Under the pieces are notes generated by a model that saw only the letters and a program-made list of their open reading frames with translations, was not told the origin of the DNA and did not search any database. The translations under genes were made by a program, and so were the position numbers. Shown piece by piece: positions 1 through 7,641 of a stretch of DNA of 64,000 nt. Numbering within the stretch: the stretch's first letter is position 1; each line of letters begins with the position of its first letter. The stretch is from Tenacibaculum maritimum NCIMB 2154 (GTDB lineage Bacteria > Bacteroidota > Bacteroidia > Flavobacteriales > Flavobacteriaceae), in assembly GCF_900119795.1 (NCBI RefSeq), contig NZ_LT634361.1, forward strand, positions 1,984,001 to 2,048,000. Direction: 5' to 3'.

Positions 1-51
1 TTCATACAGCCAATCAACAAATACAATAGCTTTATGTACTCTTAATTCCAT
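1..51 (-). CDS. Partial CDS, unknown protein (N-terminus only)
   Basis: An open frame runs off the left edge. It reads from an ATG at 51-49 and gives a 17-residue start, MELRVHKAIVFVDWLYE, with no stop. It lies 31 bases downstream of the symporter stop codon on the same strand, with no terminator visible between them, so co-transcription is likely. Too little is present to name a family. The start is inferred only from the ATG and the continuous frame. Confidence 0.5.
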   Translation of the reverse strand, partial: MELRVHKAIVFVDWLYE

Positions 52-82
52 AAATAAAACTTATTACTATACGACCCTTTAT

Positions 83-1408
83 TTATTTAACAGCTTCATA
101 ATGATCATCCCAATTTTTTGGAGCTGGTATTCCTAATTTGCCAACTGACTTTGCTACAATCATAGAAACAGTTGCATCTCCTGTTACATTTATTGTTGTT
201 CTTAACATATCTAAAGGTCTATCAACAGCAAAAATTAAGGCCAATGCTACAGGGTACAAATCTTTTGGAAATCCCACTGACTCTAACACTATAACTAACA
301 TCACCATTCCCGCTCCTGGCACAGCGGCACTTCCTATTGACGCTAATAACGCTGTTAACACAATAGACATTTGATTCGCAAATCCAAGCCCCTCTGGCCA
401 TAGCACCTGCATTACAAAAACAGCTGCTACTGCTTGATACAAGCTTGTTCCATCCATATTTATAGTTGCTCCAACTGGTAACACAAAACTTGATACTTCC
501 TTATCTACTCCTATATGCTCTTCTACACGCTCCATCGTTACAGGCAAGGTTGCCGCGCTTGAACTTGTTGAAAAAGCCAATAATTGAGCTGGACTCAATT
601 GTTTTAAAAACCACATAGGGTTTTTCTTAGTGTAAATACTAACCAAAATACAATAAAAAATAACCATTGCTAACAAACCAATAATCACCACTCCTGCATA
701 TTTTAACAAGGCTAATAAAACTTTTGGGTCTCCTGAAGTAACCATAACATTTGCCAGTAATGCAAAGACAGCATAAGGAGAAACTAACATAATGATATCT
801 ACCATTTTAAGAATAGCATCATTTAAACTATCAAAAAAGTTTTTTAATGGTGCAGCTTTCTTTTCCCCTATCAACAACATTGAAATTCCTAAAAATATAG
901 TAAAAAATATAACCCGTAACATCGCCTTATTATCACTCATCGCCTTTACAGCATTATCTGGAACCATATTTACTACGAATTCCAATGGTCCACTTTTTTG
1001 CTGTTTTGTAGCCTCTGTTATTTTGGCAGAAATACTAGAGCTCCCTGCATATTTTTCTGTTAACTTATCTACTGTTTCTTGAGAAATTCCATTGCCAGGT
1101 TCAATCATATTTACTAGAAAAAGACCTATAGTAATAGCAGCTATAGTCGTTCCTATATAAATGATAATGGTTCTAACACCTATATTTTTAAATTTTGAAA
1201 TATCTTTTAAATCTGAAATCCCTTTTATTAATGATGCAACTATTAGAGGCACTGCTATTAACTTCAATAATTTCACAAAAATAGTTCCTAATGGTTTTAT
1301 CCAATCAGCCACAAAATCCTTCCAACCAAATTTAAGGGCTAAAAAACCGAATATCAATCCCACAACCATCCCTATTAAAATTTGCCAATGCAATGCTATT
1401 TTTTTCAT
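83..1408 (-). CDS. Dicarboxylate/amino acid:cation symporter (DAACS family)
   Basis: The 441-residue membrane protein is a Na+- or H+-coupled uptake carrier of the GltP/DctA family for acidic amino acids or C4-dicarboxylates. Visible hallmarks are the serine-rich loop SSSAATLPV (about residues 282-290), the cation- and substrate-site motif NMDGTS (about 317-322) in the half-broken seventh helix, and a glycine-rich second hairpin loop (GAGMVM). Hydrophobic segments fill the rest, and the length is normal for the family. The substrate cannot be fixed from sequence, so no gene symbol is given. The ATG at 1408 is followed by a typical positive N-terminus and first helix. The gene diverges from the DUF937 gene and probably continues into the partial gene at the left edge. 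Confidence 0.93.
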   Translation of the reverse strand: MKKIALHWQILIGMVVGLIFGFLALKFGWKDFVADWIKPLGTIFVKLLKLIAVPLIVASLIKGISDLKDISKFKNIGVRTIIIYIGTTIAAITIGLFLVNMIEPGNGISQETVDKLTEKYAGSSSISAKITEATKQQKSGPLEFVVNMVPDNAVKAMSDNKAMLRVIFFTIFLGISMLLIGEKKAAPLKNFFDSLNDAILKMVDIIMLVSPYAVFALLANVMVTSGDPKVLLALLKYAGVVIIGLLAMVIFYCILVSIYTKKNPMWFLKQLSPAQLLAFSTSSSAATLPVTMERVEEHIGVDKEVSSFVLPVGATINMDGTSLYQAVAAVFVMQVLWPEGLGFANQMSIVLTALLASIGSAAVPGAGMVMLVIVLESVGFPKDLYPVALALIFAVDRPLDMLRTTINVTGDATVSMIVAKSVGKLGIPAPKNWDDHYEAVK

Positions 1409-1585
1409 ATCTACTAAGTAATTTATGTTTTTATTAACTTTTACAAGTTATGGGTAAAGATAAAAAATACTATAAAGCATCCTATTTTTAATGCTCTTTT
1501 TTAGTTTTTCTTGTGACTTCCTTTTTGTATCTTGTGTCTTAATTTATGTAAAAACATATTTATCATTCATATTTAAACAATAAAA

Positions 1586-2224
1586 ATGGCAGGAATTTTA
1601 GATTTATTGAATAGCGACTTAGGGAAAACGATTATTTCAGGTGTAGCAGGATCTACTGGGCAAGACACAGGAAAAACAAGTAGTGTTTTAACGATGGCTT
1701 TACCAGTGCTAATGAAAGCAATGCAACGAAATACCACTACTCCAGAAGGTGCTGCGGGGTTGATGGGAGCTTTAAAGAAACATGACGGAGGTATTTTGGA
1801 TAACTTAGGCGATTTATTTGGAGGTGGTGTTAACGATGATGTGACACAAGACGGAAGCAAAATTCTAAACCATGTTTTAGGTGATAAACAACAAGGTGTA
1901 ACACAAATCATTGGTCAAAAAGCTGGAATAGATAGCGGTTCAGTTGCCAATATTTTAAAAACAGCTACTCCTCTTTTAATGGGAGTGCTAGGACAGCAAT
2001 CACGTCAAAATAATGTAAATAATTCAAATCAACTGAATGGTTTACTAGGAGGGTTGCTAGGTGGTAACGATACACAACAAGAACAAAGCTTTTTAGAAAA
2101 AATTTTAGATGCTGATGGTGACGGAAGCGTTATTGACGATGTAGCTGGAATGATTTTAGGAGGTGGAGAACAAGGAAAATCTGGAGGTCTTGGTGGGCTT
2201 CTTGGCGGTTTATTTGGAAAATAA
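1586..2224 (+). CDS. DUF937 family protein, glycine-rich, with EF-hand-like loop
   Basis: A 212-residue soluble protein starting MAGILDLLNSDLGKTIISGV, typical of DUF937, whose role is unknown. No signal peptide or membrane helix is seen. Two similar helical units occupy about residues 1-135. A low-complexity glycine/leucine linker with GLLGGLLGG follows at about 152-160, and the tail (about 191-212) is again made of GLGGLLGG-type repeats. Between them is DADGDGSVIDDV (175-186), which resembles a calcium-binding loop. It is transcribed alone and ends at a strong terminator. The family assignment is confident, the function is not. Confidence 0.82.
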   Translation: MAGILDLLNSDLGKTIISGVAGSTGQDTGKTSSVLTMALPVLMKAMQRNTTTPEGAAGLMGALKKHDGGILDNLGDLFGGGVNDDVTQDGSKILNHVLGDKQQGVTQIIGQKAGIDSGSVANILKTATPLLMGVLGQQSRQNNVNNSNQLNGLLGGLLGGNDTQQEQSFLEKILDADGDGSVIDDVAGMILGGGEQGKSGGLGGLLGGLFGK

Positions 2225-2246
2225 TTGCCATTTTTACAAAAAATAT

Positions 2247-2277
2247 AAAAGGTCAAACAAATTTTGCTTGACCTTTT
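2247..2277 (+). terminator. Rho-independent terminator after DUF937 gene
   Basis: The stem aaaaggtcaa (2247-2256) pairs perfectly with ttgacctttt (2268-2277) around an 11-base loop, 22 bases after the stop codon, and T residues follow. The promoter of the next gene begins inside it. Confidence 0.85.
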
Positions 2278-2294
2278 TCTTTTATATACTTTTG
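2263..2294 (+). promoter_or_regulatory. Bacteroidota-type promoter for DUF6787 gene
   Basis: A -7 element TACTTTTG (2287-2294, consensus TAnnTTTG) lies 20 bases after a -33-like TTTG (2263-2266). The expected transcription start is near 2300, just before the ATG at 2315. This supports that ATG over an upstream in-frame start at 2264. Confidence 0.65.
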
Positions 2295-2314
2295 CATCAA
2301 ACTTTATTATTCTT

Positions 2315-2620
2315 ATGGAGAAATTAAAACAGCGTTGGGGAATTACGAATAACTGGAGTGTTATAGCAATATTTATTGTATTTGCCATCAATGGCTCTTT
2401 TGCCGCTTGGGTTGCCAAACCTATCACTACTTTCTTAGGGATTTCTCCTGATATAACTAGCCCTTGGATATACTACCCATTGCGCATATTACTCATTTTT
2501 CCTATTTATCAAACTACCTTACCTATCGTAGGCTGGCTCTTTGGACAATTTAGCTTCTTTTGGGAATTTGAAAAAAAGTTTCTAAGCCGATTAGGGCTAG
2601 GGTTTTTATTTAAAAAATAA
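2315..2620 (+). CDS. DUF6787 family small membrane protein
   Basis: A 101-residue protein starting MEKLKQRWGITNNWSVIAIF, recognised as the Bacteroidota family DUF6787. It has two or three hydrophobic stretches, at roughly residues 15-45 and 50-80, and a basic C-terminus. The frame is open from 2264, but the promoter -7 box at 2287-2294 lies inside that extension, so the ATG at 2315 is preferred. Function is unknown. It is monocistronic and converges on the small membrane gene ending at 2652. Confidence 0.8.
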   Translation: MEKLKQRWGITNNWSVIAIFIVFAINGSFAAWVAKPITTFLGISPDITSPWIYYPLRILLIFPIYQTTLPIVGWLFGQFSFFWEFEKKFLSRLGLGFLFKK

Positions 2621-2651
2621 GTTTTAAACTCTTTAAAAGTAACTTCTTTTT

Positions 2652-2933
2652 TTACCTCTTTTCCATTGCTCTATTATCTTTTTTAAAGATATAAGAATAA
2701 CACCACATTAAAGTAAAAGTAGGAAGTACATCTATCCCTGGCATTGCTTCTTCTATAAAATTTAAAACCGCTCCTATTTTTCCCTTTTTTCCATCATACA
2801 TTCTCATCATCAAATAAGCAGATATAGGTGCCCATATAATATCTAATAATTCACCTACTCCTGGAATTATAAAAGAAACATACCCTATCACATCAAAAAG
2901 TAAACTCAATACTAATTTTCTTCTTTTACTCAT
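2652..2933 (-). CDS. Small hypothetical membrane protein
   Basis: This 93-residue protein is not recognised. The N-terminus is basic (MSKRRKLVLS). Hydrophobic segments lie at about residues 7-45 and 65-85, and a glycine/lysine-rich turn (DGKKGKIG) separates them. Its start overlaps the 3' end of the M19 dipeptidase gene by 8 bases (2926-2933), which implies translational coupling and a shared transcript. A function linked to the dipeptidase is only a guess from that overlap. Confidence 0.72.
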   Translation of the reverse strand: MSKRRKLVLSLLFDVIGYVSFIIPGVGELLDIIWAPISAYLMMRMYDGKKGKIGAVLNFIEEAMPGIDVLPTFTLMWCYSYIFKKDNRAMEKR

Positions 2934-4092
2934 CTGGCAAATTATTTAATAACAAGCGTTTTACGTTCCCTCCCATTATTTTCTGAATATCTACTTTAGA
3001 AATCCCTAACTTCAACAACTCTTCAACAACTAAAGGTAAGCCAGTAACATCAATACTTGCTTTTACTGCCCCATCAAAGTCAGATCCTAATGCAACAAAA
3101 TCTACTCCTACAAGATGTACTACATATTGTATGGCTTTTGCTGTTTTTTTCACAGAACTTCCACAGACTGCTTTAGGAAACATAGCAATGCTAATTAAAC
3201 CTCCTGTTTTTGCTATTCCCTTAATATGCTTATCAGATAAGTTCCGAACATTGTTACAAGTTCCTTTGACTCCAGTATGAGAACTAACAAGTGGCTTCGT
3301 TGTTATTTTTAAAATATCATCAATCATTTTTGGAGAAGCGTGCGCTACATCAACAATCATATTTTTAAGTTGCATTCTTTTTATCACTTCCTTCCCAAAC
3401 GCTGTTAATCCTCCTCCAGAAACACCATGTGCAGATCCTCCTAATTTATTATCAAAAAAATGGGTAGGCGCCATCATTCTTACCCCTGCATTAAATAATA
3501 CATCTATATTTTCTATATTTCCATCTAAAGCATGAGCTCCTTCTACTCCTAAAAATCCAGCAGTGATCTTAGGATTTTTTTCTTTCTTTAATATATAACT
3601 TTCTAAATCTTTTTTAGAATTAATTATACTAAACTTTCCTTTAGATTTTTCAGCAAAATCATACAATCTCGAGCACTGTATCAATGCCCTTTCTGTTAAA
3701 CTAGTCCACGATTTAAAAGAATTTCCTTGCGCTAACATAAGCATTGTTATTTGATCCGTATCTGCTGCATTTTTATCAAAATTTTGTCCTTTGGGCGATT
3801 TTGTTACAATGGTAAATGCCTGCAACCCCATATTTGCTTCTATCATTCTAGGAATATCTACGTGTCCATAGGTTTTAGCATCCAATAAATTTCTCTGCCA
3901 TAGTAATGCATCACAATGCATATCTGCTATAAACTCCAGTGAATCATATACTTCCTTAGCTTTCTTCGAAACTTGATACGGAGGTAATAAAGCTGTTTTA
4001 TTTTGCATTTTATCTACCTGTGAAGGCATTAAAAGAGTTGCCAAAAAATATAATGTGATCAATCCTGTTAATATATTAAATAGCTTTTTCAT
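2926..4092 (-). CDS. Membrane dipeptidase, peptidase family M19
   Basis: This 388-residue zinc dipeptidase belongs to the renal dipeptidase/M19 family, which hydrolyses dipeptides and sometimes D-amino-acid dipeptides. The N-terminus has a hydrophobic helix (about residues 4-23), so the enzyme is probably anchored or exported. Metal-site motifs run in the expected order: HCD (about residue 59), GVEGAHALDG with the bridging Glu (about 175-185), DVAHAS, SSHTG and GSDFDG. The length is usual. The gene diverges from the Nudix gene at 4153 and overlaps the small membrane gene downstream. Peptidoglycan-peptide recycling is one possible role, but the sequence does not show it. Confidence 0.92.
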   Translation of the reverse strand: MKKLFNILTGLITLYFLATLLMPSQVDKMQNKTALLPPYQVSKKAKEVYDSLEFIADMHCDALLWQRNLLDAKTYGHVDIPRMIEANMGLQAFTIVTKSPKGQNFDKNAADTDQITMLMLAQGNSFKSWTSLTERALIQCSRLYDFAEKSKGKFSIINSKKDLESYILKKEKNPKITAGFLGVEGAHALDGNIENIDVLFNAGVRMMAPTHFFDNKLGGSAHGVSGGGLTAFGKEVIKRMQLKNMIVDVAHASPKMIDDILKITTKPLVSSHTGVKGTCNNVRNLSDKHIKGIAKTGGLISIAMFPKAVCGSSVKKTAKAIQYVVHLVGVDFVALGSDFDGAVKASIDVTGLPLVVEELLKLGISKVDIQKIMGGNVKRLLLNNLPDE

Positions 4093-4126
4093 TTTACATT
4101 TTTATAATTATTATATGAACTTTTAA

Positions 4127-4134
4127 TATGTTTG
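4127..4134 (+). promoter_or_regulatory. -7 promoter element (TATGTTTG) for Nudix/CoA gene
   Basis: The element matches TAnnTTTG and puts the transcription start near 4140. The ATG at 4153 is therefore the start. An in-frame TTG at 4132 falls inside the box and can be excluded. Confidence 0.6.
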
Positions 4135-4152
4135 CCTAAAGTAATCATTTCT

Positions 4153-4779
4153 ATGGATTTTAACACGTTTTTATCAAAAGTCCCTCTTATCAAAACAAAA
4201 AGACTAGGAGGTCTAGATGCTCAATTCAAACTAGCTCCAGAGATGCGTTTGCGCTATTCCGAAAATAAAATAAAAGCTTTAAACCCTAGAAAAGCTGCCG
4301 TTTTAGCTTTATTTTACCCTAACGAAGCTTCTCAAACCTGTATTTTACTAACTAAAAGAGCTAGTTATAAAGGCACTCATTCTGCACAAGTAAGTTTTCC
4401 TGGTGGAAAAGTTGATAAAACAGATAAGAACTTACAAGAAACTGCTTTAAGAGAAGCTCATGAAGAAATGGGCATTCCAAAGAATTTAGTAACGGTACTT
4501 CGTGAAACAACAGACGTTTATATTCCTCCTAGCAATTTTTTAGCAACTCCTTTTATTGCTGTAAGTTCACAAAAACCTGATTTTATAATGAATGAAGAGG
4601 TTGCCGAAACAATTGAAGTTCTGGTTGCAGATTTATTAAATGACGCCAACATTAGCGCTGTTAACCTTTCAACTTCTTATGCTACAAATATAAATGTACC
4701 CTGCTTTAAACTAAATAATTATACTGTTTGGGGAGCAACTGCTATGATGTTAAGTGAAATTAGAGAACTATTAATTTAA
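4153..4779 (+). CDS. CoA pyrophosphatase (Nudix hydrolase, NudL type)
   Basis: This 208-residue protein probably hydrolyses CoA and its derivatives to phosphopantetheine and 3',5'-ADP. The UPF0035-type signature LLTKRASYKGTHSAQVSFPG (about residues 65-84) runs straight into a Nudix box, GGK...REAHEEMG, at about 84-107. That pairing is what separates NudL-type enzymes from general Nudix hydrolases. The start was set at 4153 because the promoter lies just upstream. It is followed by plsC in the same direction, but a separate -7 box at 4801 suggests independent transcription. Confidence 0.88.
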   Translation: MDFNTFLSKVPLIKTKRLGGLDAQFKLAPEMRLRYSENKIKALNPRKAAVLALFYPNEASQTCILLTKRASYKGTHSAQVSFPGGKVDKTDKNLQETALREAHEEMGIPKNLVTVLRETTDVYIPPSNFLATPFIAVSSQKPDFIMNEEVAETIEVLVADLLNDANISAVNLSTSYATNINVPCFKLNNYTVWGATAMMLSEIRELLI

Positions 4780-4800
4780 CATTCTTAGGTAATTCTTTCG

Positions 4801-4808
4801 TACTTTTG
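4801..4808 (+). promoter_or_regulatory. -7 promoter element (TACTTTTG) for acyltransferase gene
   Basis: A perfect TAnnTTTG element stands 52 bases before the ATG at 4860. No clear -33 TTTG stands at the usual distance. The expected transcription start is near 4814, giving a leader of about 45 bases. Confidence 0.55.
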
Positions 4809-4859
4809 TATTTCGCTCTTTTTTTAAAAAAGCGATTTTAACTAATAAACTAACATATA

Positions 4860-5690
4860 ATGCCTCTATTAAAAAGAAATCCTTTTGGACATATTTTATT
4901 TTTAAAGAAATGGTTAATTAGAATCTTTGGCGTAATTTCTCACGGTCGCTATCGTAGATTTAACGACTTGCAAATTGAAGGCTCTGAAATCATTAGAGAT
5001 CTCCCCCATGCTAATGTTCTGTTTGTTTCTAACCACCAAACTTATTTTGCGGATGTTGCCGCTATGTTTCATGTTTTCAATGCTTCTTTAAAAGGACGCG
5101 TTGACAATATTAAAAACATAGGGTATATCTGGAATCCTAAATTAAATTTATACTATATTGCTGCAGGTGAAACTATGCGATCTGGTTTACTTCCTAAAAT
5201 ATTCGCTTATACAGGGTCTGTTTCTATTGATAGAACTTGGCGTAGTGCTGGAAAAGATATCAAAAGACAAGTTAAGATGTCTGATATTTCCAATATTGGA
5301 AAAGCCTTAAATGATGGGTGGGTCATTACTTTTCCGCAAGGTACAACCACCGCTTTTAAACCTATTAGACGAGGAACGGCACATATCATTAAAACCTTTA
5401 AACCAATAGTTGTTCCTATTGTTATTGACGGTTTCAGACGCTCTTTTGATAAAAAAGGGCTACAAATAAAAAAACGAAATGTATTGCAATCTATGGTAAT
5501 AAAAAAGCCATTAGAAATTGATTATGAAAACGAAAGCATGGATAGCATTGTCGAGAAGATTCAATATGCAATAGAACAACACCCTTCATTTTTAAAAGTA
5601 TTATCTCCAGAAGAATTAAAGGAGCAAGAAGATTTCATTAGAAGCAGACGCTTCTGGGGAGCTGACAACAAAGAAGAACGTAAAAATTAA
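4860..5690 (+). CDS. 1-acyl-sn-glycerol-3-phosphate acyltransferase-like (PlsC family)
   Basis: A 276-residue acyltransferase of the PlsC/LPLAT fold, probably acting in glycerophospholipid synthesis at the inner membrane face. Acyltransferase block I reads NHQTYFADV, with His59 and Asp65. Block III reads FPQGTTT (about 158-164), where the usual Glu is replaced by Gln, and block IV is VPIVIDGF. His and Asp are separated by five residues rather than the canonical four (HX4D). The final 25 residues are charged. It is followed after 5 bases by the M42 peptidase gene, so the two are probably co-transcribed. A related acyltransferase such as an aminolipid enzyme is possible. Confidence 0.85.
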   Translation: MPLLKRNPFGHILFLKKWLIRIFGVISHGRYRRFNDLQIEGSEIIRDLPHANVLFVSNHQTYFADVAAMFHVFNASLKGRVDNIKNIGYIWNPKLNLYYIAAGETMRSGLLPKIFAYTGSVSIDRTWRSAGKDIKRQVKMSDISNIGKALNDGWVITFPQGTTTAFKPIRRGTAHIIKTFKPIVVPIVIDGFRRSFDKKGLQIKKRNVLQSMVIKKPLEIDYENESMDSIVEKIQYAIEQHPSFLKVLSPEELKEQEDFIRSRRFWGADNKEERKN

Positions 5691-5695
5691 GAAAT

Positions 5696-6784
5696 ATGGC
5701 AAATAAATCAATTTTGAATGAAAAGTCTTTAGATTTTTTAGAAAGATACTTGAATAATGCATCTCCTACAGGATATGAGTGGGAAGGTCAAAAAATTTGG
5801 ATGGATTATTTAAAGCCATACGTAGATGAATTCATTACTGATACTTATGGTACCGCTGTTGGTGTTATTAACCCAAAAGCTAAATATAAAGTAGTTATAG
5901 AAGGACATGCTGATGAAATTTCTTGGTATGTAAATTATATTTCGGATAATGGGTTGATCTATGTCATTCGCAATGGAGGTAGTGATCACCAAATAGCTCC
6001 TAGTAAAATTGTAAACATACATACTAAGAATGGGATTGTTAAAGGCGTATTCGGATGGCCTGCTATTCATACACGTGATAAAGGAAACGAGGAAGCTCCT
6101 AAACCAGATAATATTTTTATAGATACTGGCTGCGCTACCAAAGAAGAAGTTGAAAAATTAGGAGTACATGTAGGCTGTGTTATCACTTACCCTGATGAAT
6201 TTCATGTTTTAAATGGTGATAAGTTTGTTTGCCGCGCTTTAGACAATCGTATGGGAGGATTTATGATTGCAGAAGTAGCTCGTTTATTAAAGGAGAATAA
6301 CAAAGAACTACCTTTTGGATTATATATTACAAATTCTGTTCAGGAAGAAATTGGCTTACGTGGTGCAGAAATGATTACCAATACAATTCAACCAAATGTT
6401 GCAATCGTAACTGATGTAACGCATGATACTACCACACCTATGATTGACAAAAAGAAAGAAGGTCATTTAGAAATGGGGAAAGGACCTGTGATTGCTTATG
6501 CTCCTGCTGTTCAACAAAAGTTACGTGATTTAATTACAGATACTGCAACAATTAACAAAATCCCTTTCCAACGCTCTGCTTTGTCAAGAGCTACTGGTAC
6601 TGACACTGATGCTTTTGCTTATAGTAATGGTGGTGTTGCAGCTGCATTAATATCATTACCGCTTCGTTATATGCATACTACTGTAGAAATGGTTCATAGA
6701 GAAGATGTGGAGAATGTGATTAAAATGATTTATGAAACATTATTAAATATAAAAGAAGGAGAAACGTTTTCTTACTTTAAATAA
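5696..6784 (+). CDS. M42 family metallopeptidase (glutamyl aminopeptidase-like)
   Basis: A 362-residue cytoplasmic dinuclear metal aminopeptidase of family M42, which usually forms dodecameric tetrahedral complexes and trims peptides. Metal-binding and catalytic motifs are visible: GHADEIS (His71, Asp73), RALDNRMGG with the bridging Asp, QEEIGLRGA with the paired catalytic Glu residues, TDVTHDT, and a C-terminal His in RYMHT. The length is normal. The ATG stands 5 bases after the plsC stop. A strong terminator follows the stop codon, so it closes the transcript. Confidence 0.93.
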   Translation: MANKSILNEKSLDFLERYLNNASPTGYEWEGQKIWMDYLKPYVDEFITDTYGTAVGVINPKAKYKVVIEGHADEISWYVNYISDNGLIYVIRNGGSDHQIAPSKIVNIHTKNGIVKGVFGWPAIHTRDKGNEEAPKPDNIFIDTGCATKEEVEKLGVHVGCVITYPDEFHVLNGDKFVCRALDNRMGGFMIAEVARLLKENNKELPFGLYITNSVQEEIGLRGAEMITNTIQPNVAIVTDVTHDTTTPMIDKKKEGHLEMGKGPVIAYAPAVQQKLRDLITDTATINKIPFQRSALSRATGTDTDAFAYSNGGVAAALISLPLRYMHTTVEMVHREDVENVIKMIYETLLNIKEGETFSYFK

Positions 6785-6790
6785 AACCAA

Positions 6791-6819
6791 AATCCCGCTT
6801 TTACGCGGGATTCTTTTTT
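6791..6819 (+). terminator. Rho-independent terminator abutting the next start codon
   Basis: The GC-rich stem aatcccgc (6791-6798) pairs with gcgggatt (6805-6812) around a 6-base loop. A run of T residues follows and ends exactly at the ATG of the downstream Nudix gene (6820). It ends the M42 transcript and might also act as an attenuator for the next gene. Confidence 0.85.
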
Positions 6820-7365
6820 ATGGACGAACTAATAGCTATTGTTGATCATACAGGAAATTATACAGGAAAAACCTGTTTAAAGTCAGAAGCACATATAAAT
6901 GGATTTTTTCATTTAACAGTGCACATTTGGTTATATACTAGTAATGGTAAAATTTTGCTTCAAAAAAGAGCTCCTTCTAAAAAAGTTTTCCCCAATATGT
7001 GGGATATTTCAGTAGCAGGTCATGTGGCTGCTAGTGAAAAGATCATGACCGCAGCTCTCAGAGAAGTTAAAGAAGAAATAGGATTAAAAATAACAGCGAA
7101 AGAGCTTTTTAAAATAACTGTGCGCAAACATCAAATATCACATTCAAATGGAATTCAAGATAACGAATTTCATCATGTTTTTATTACCGAACTAACCTGC
7201 CCTTTTGACTCATTAACCCTTCAAAAGGAAGAAGTATCTGAACTCAAATTATATCCGCTTGAAACTTTGAAGAATACTCAAAAGCTGAATAATATATTGC
7301 TTCCTCAGTATCACGATTATTATTGCTTCGTGTACGATAAAATCTTAGAAAAAATCAACTCATAA
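6820..7365 (+). CDS. Nudix hydrolase (isopentenyl-diphosphate isomerase-like subgroup)
   Basis: A 181-residue Nudix protein with a perfect Nudix box, GX5EX7REUXEEXGU, at residues 67-89 (Gly67, Glu73, Arg81-Glu82, Glu85-Glu86). The N-terminus (MDELIAIVDHTGNYTGKT) and the HLTVHIWLY segment match the group related to isopentenyl-diphosphate isomerase and YfcD. That active site also needs a Cys, which I cannot place here, so a hydrolase is the safer call. The start codon follows the T tract of a terminator with no room for a promoter or a ribosome site. Expression probably depends on read-through or a promoter inside the M42 gene. Confidence 0.83.
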   Translation: MDELIAIVDHTGNYTGKTCLKSEAHINGFFHLTVHIWLYTSNGKILLQKRAPSKKVFPNMWDISVAGHVAASEKIMTAALREVKEEIGLKITAKELFKITVRKHQISHSNGIQDNEFHHVFITELTCPFDSLTLQKEEVSELKLYPLETLKNTQKLNNILLPQYHDYYCFVYDKILEKINS

Positions 7366-7450
7366 TGCCTATCTTCCCACTATAATATCTGTTTATTTAC
7401 AGGCCCGCAATTCCTAAAAACAAGCATAAAGGTTTATAACACCTAGCTAT

Positions 7451-7476
7451 CCTTCTAAAAAAATTCAGTTAGAAGG
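7451..7476. repeat. Perfect inverted repeat in the intergenic region
   Basis: CCTTCTAA (7451-7458) and TTAGAAGG (7469-7476) flank a 10-base spacer. No T tract follows on either strand, so this is not a standard terminator. It could be an operator or RNA hairpin upstream of hutI. The rest of 7366-7641 shows only the hutI promoter. Confidence 0.4.
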
Positions 7477-7609
7477 CTATCAAGTGACGTAAGATTTAGC
7501 ATTAATATTCCATTTACTTCCCTTTCCTCAAAATAAATAATGAAATTAGAACCAATACTAAAAAAACTTATTCCTTCCAAAAAAGCAACATAATTATTAG
7601 TTTTTAATG

Positions 7610-7617
7610 TAAGTTTG
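7610..7617 (+). promoter_or_regulatory. -7 promoter element (TAAGTTTG) for hutIG
   Basis: A TAnnTTTG match ends 24 bases before the hutI ATG at 7642. No exact -33 TTTG is present at the usual spacing. Confidence 0.55.
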
Positions 7618-7641
7618 CTACCTTAAAATTACAAATTTCAC

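Noticed and set aside
138..1421. Three plus-strand open frames opposite the symporter gene
   Set aside because: They are antisense to a well-supported symporter gene and have no family features. The minus-strand gene explains the sequence.
2029..2427. Minus-strand open frame opposite the DUF937 gene
   Set aside because: It reflects the complement of the glycine-rich coding repeats, and reads Pro/Ser-rich with no independent signal.
7451..7476. Calling the CCTTCTAA inverted repeat a terminator
   Set aside because: It has no T tract on either strand, so it was listed as an inverted repeat only.
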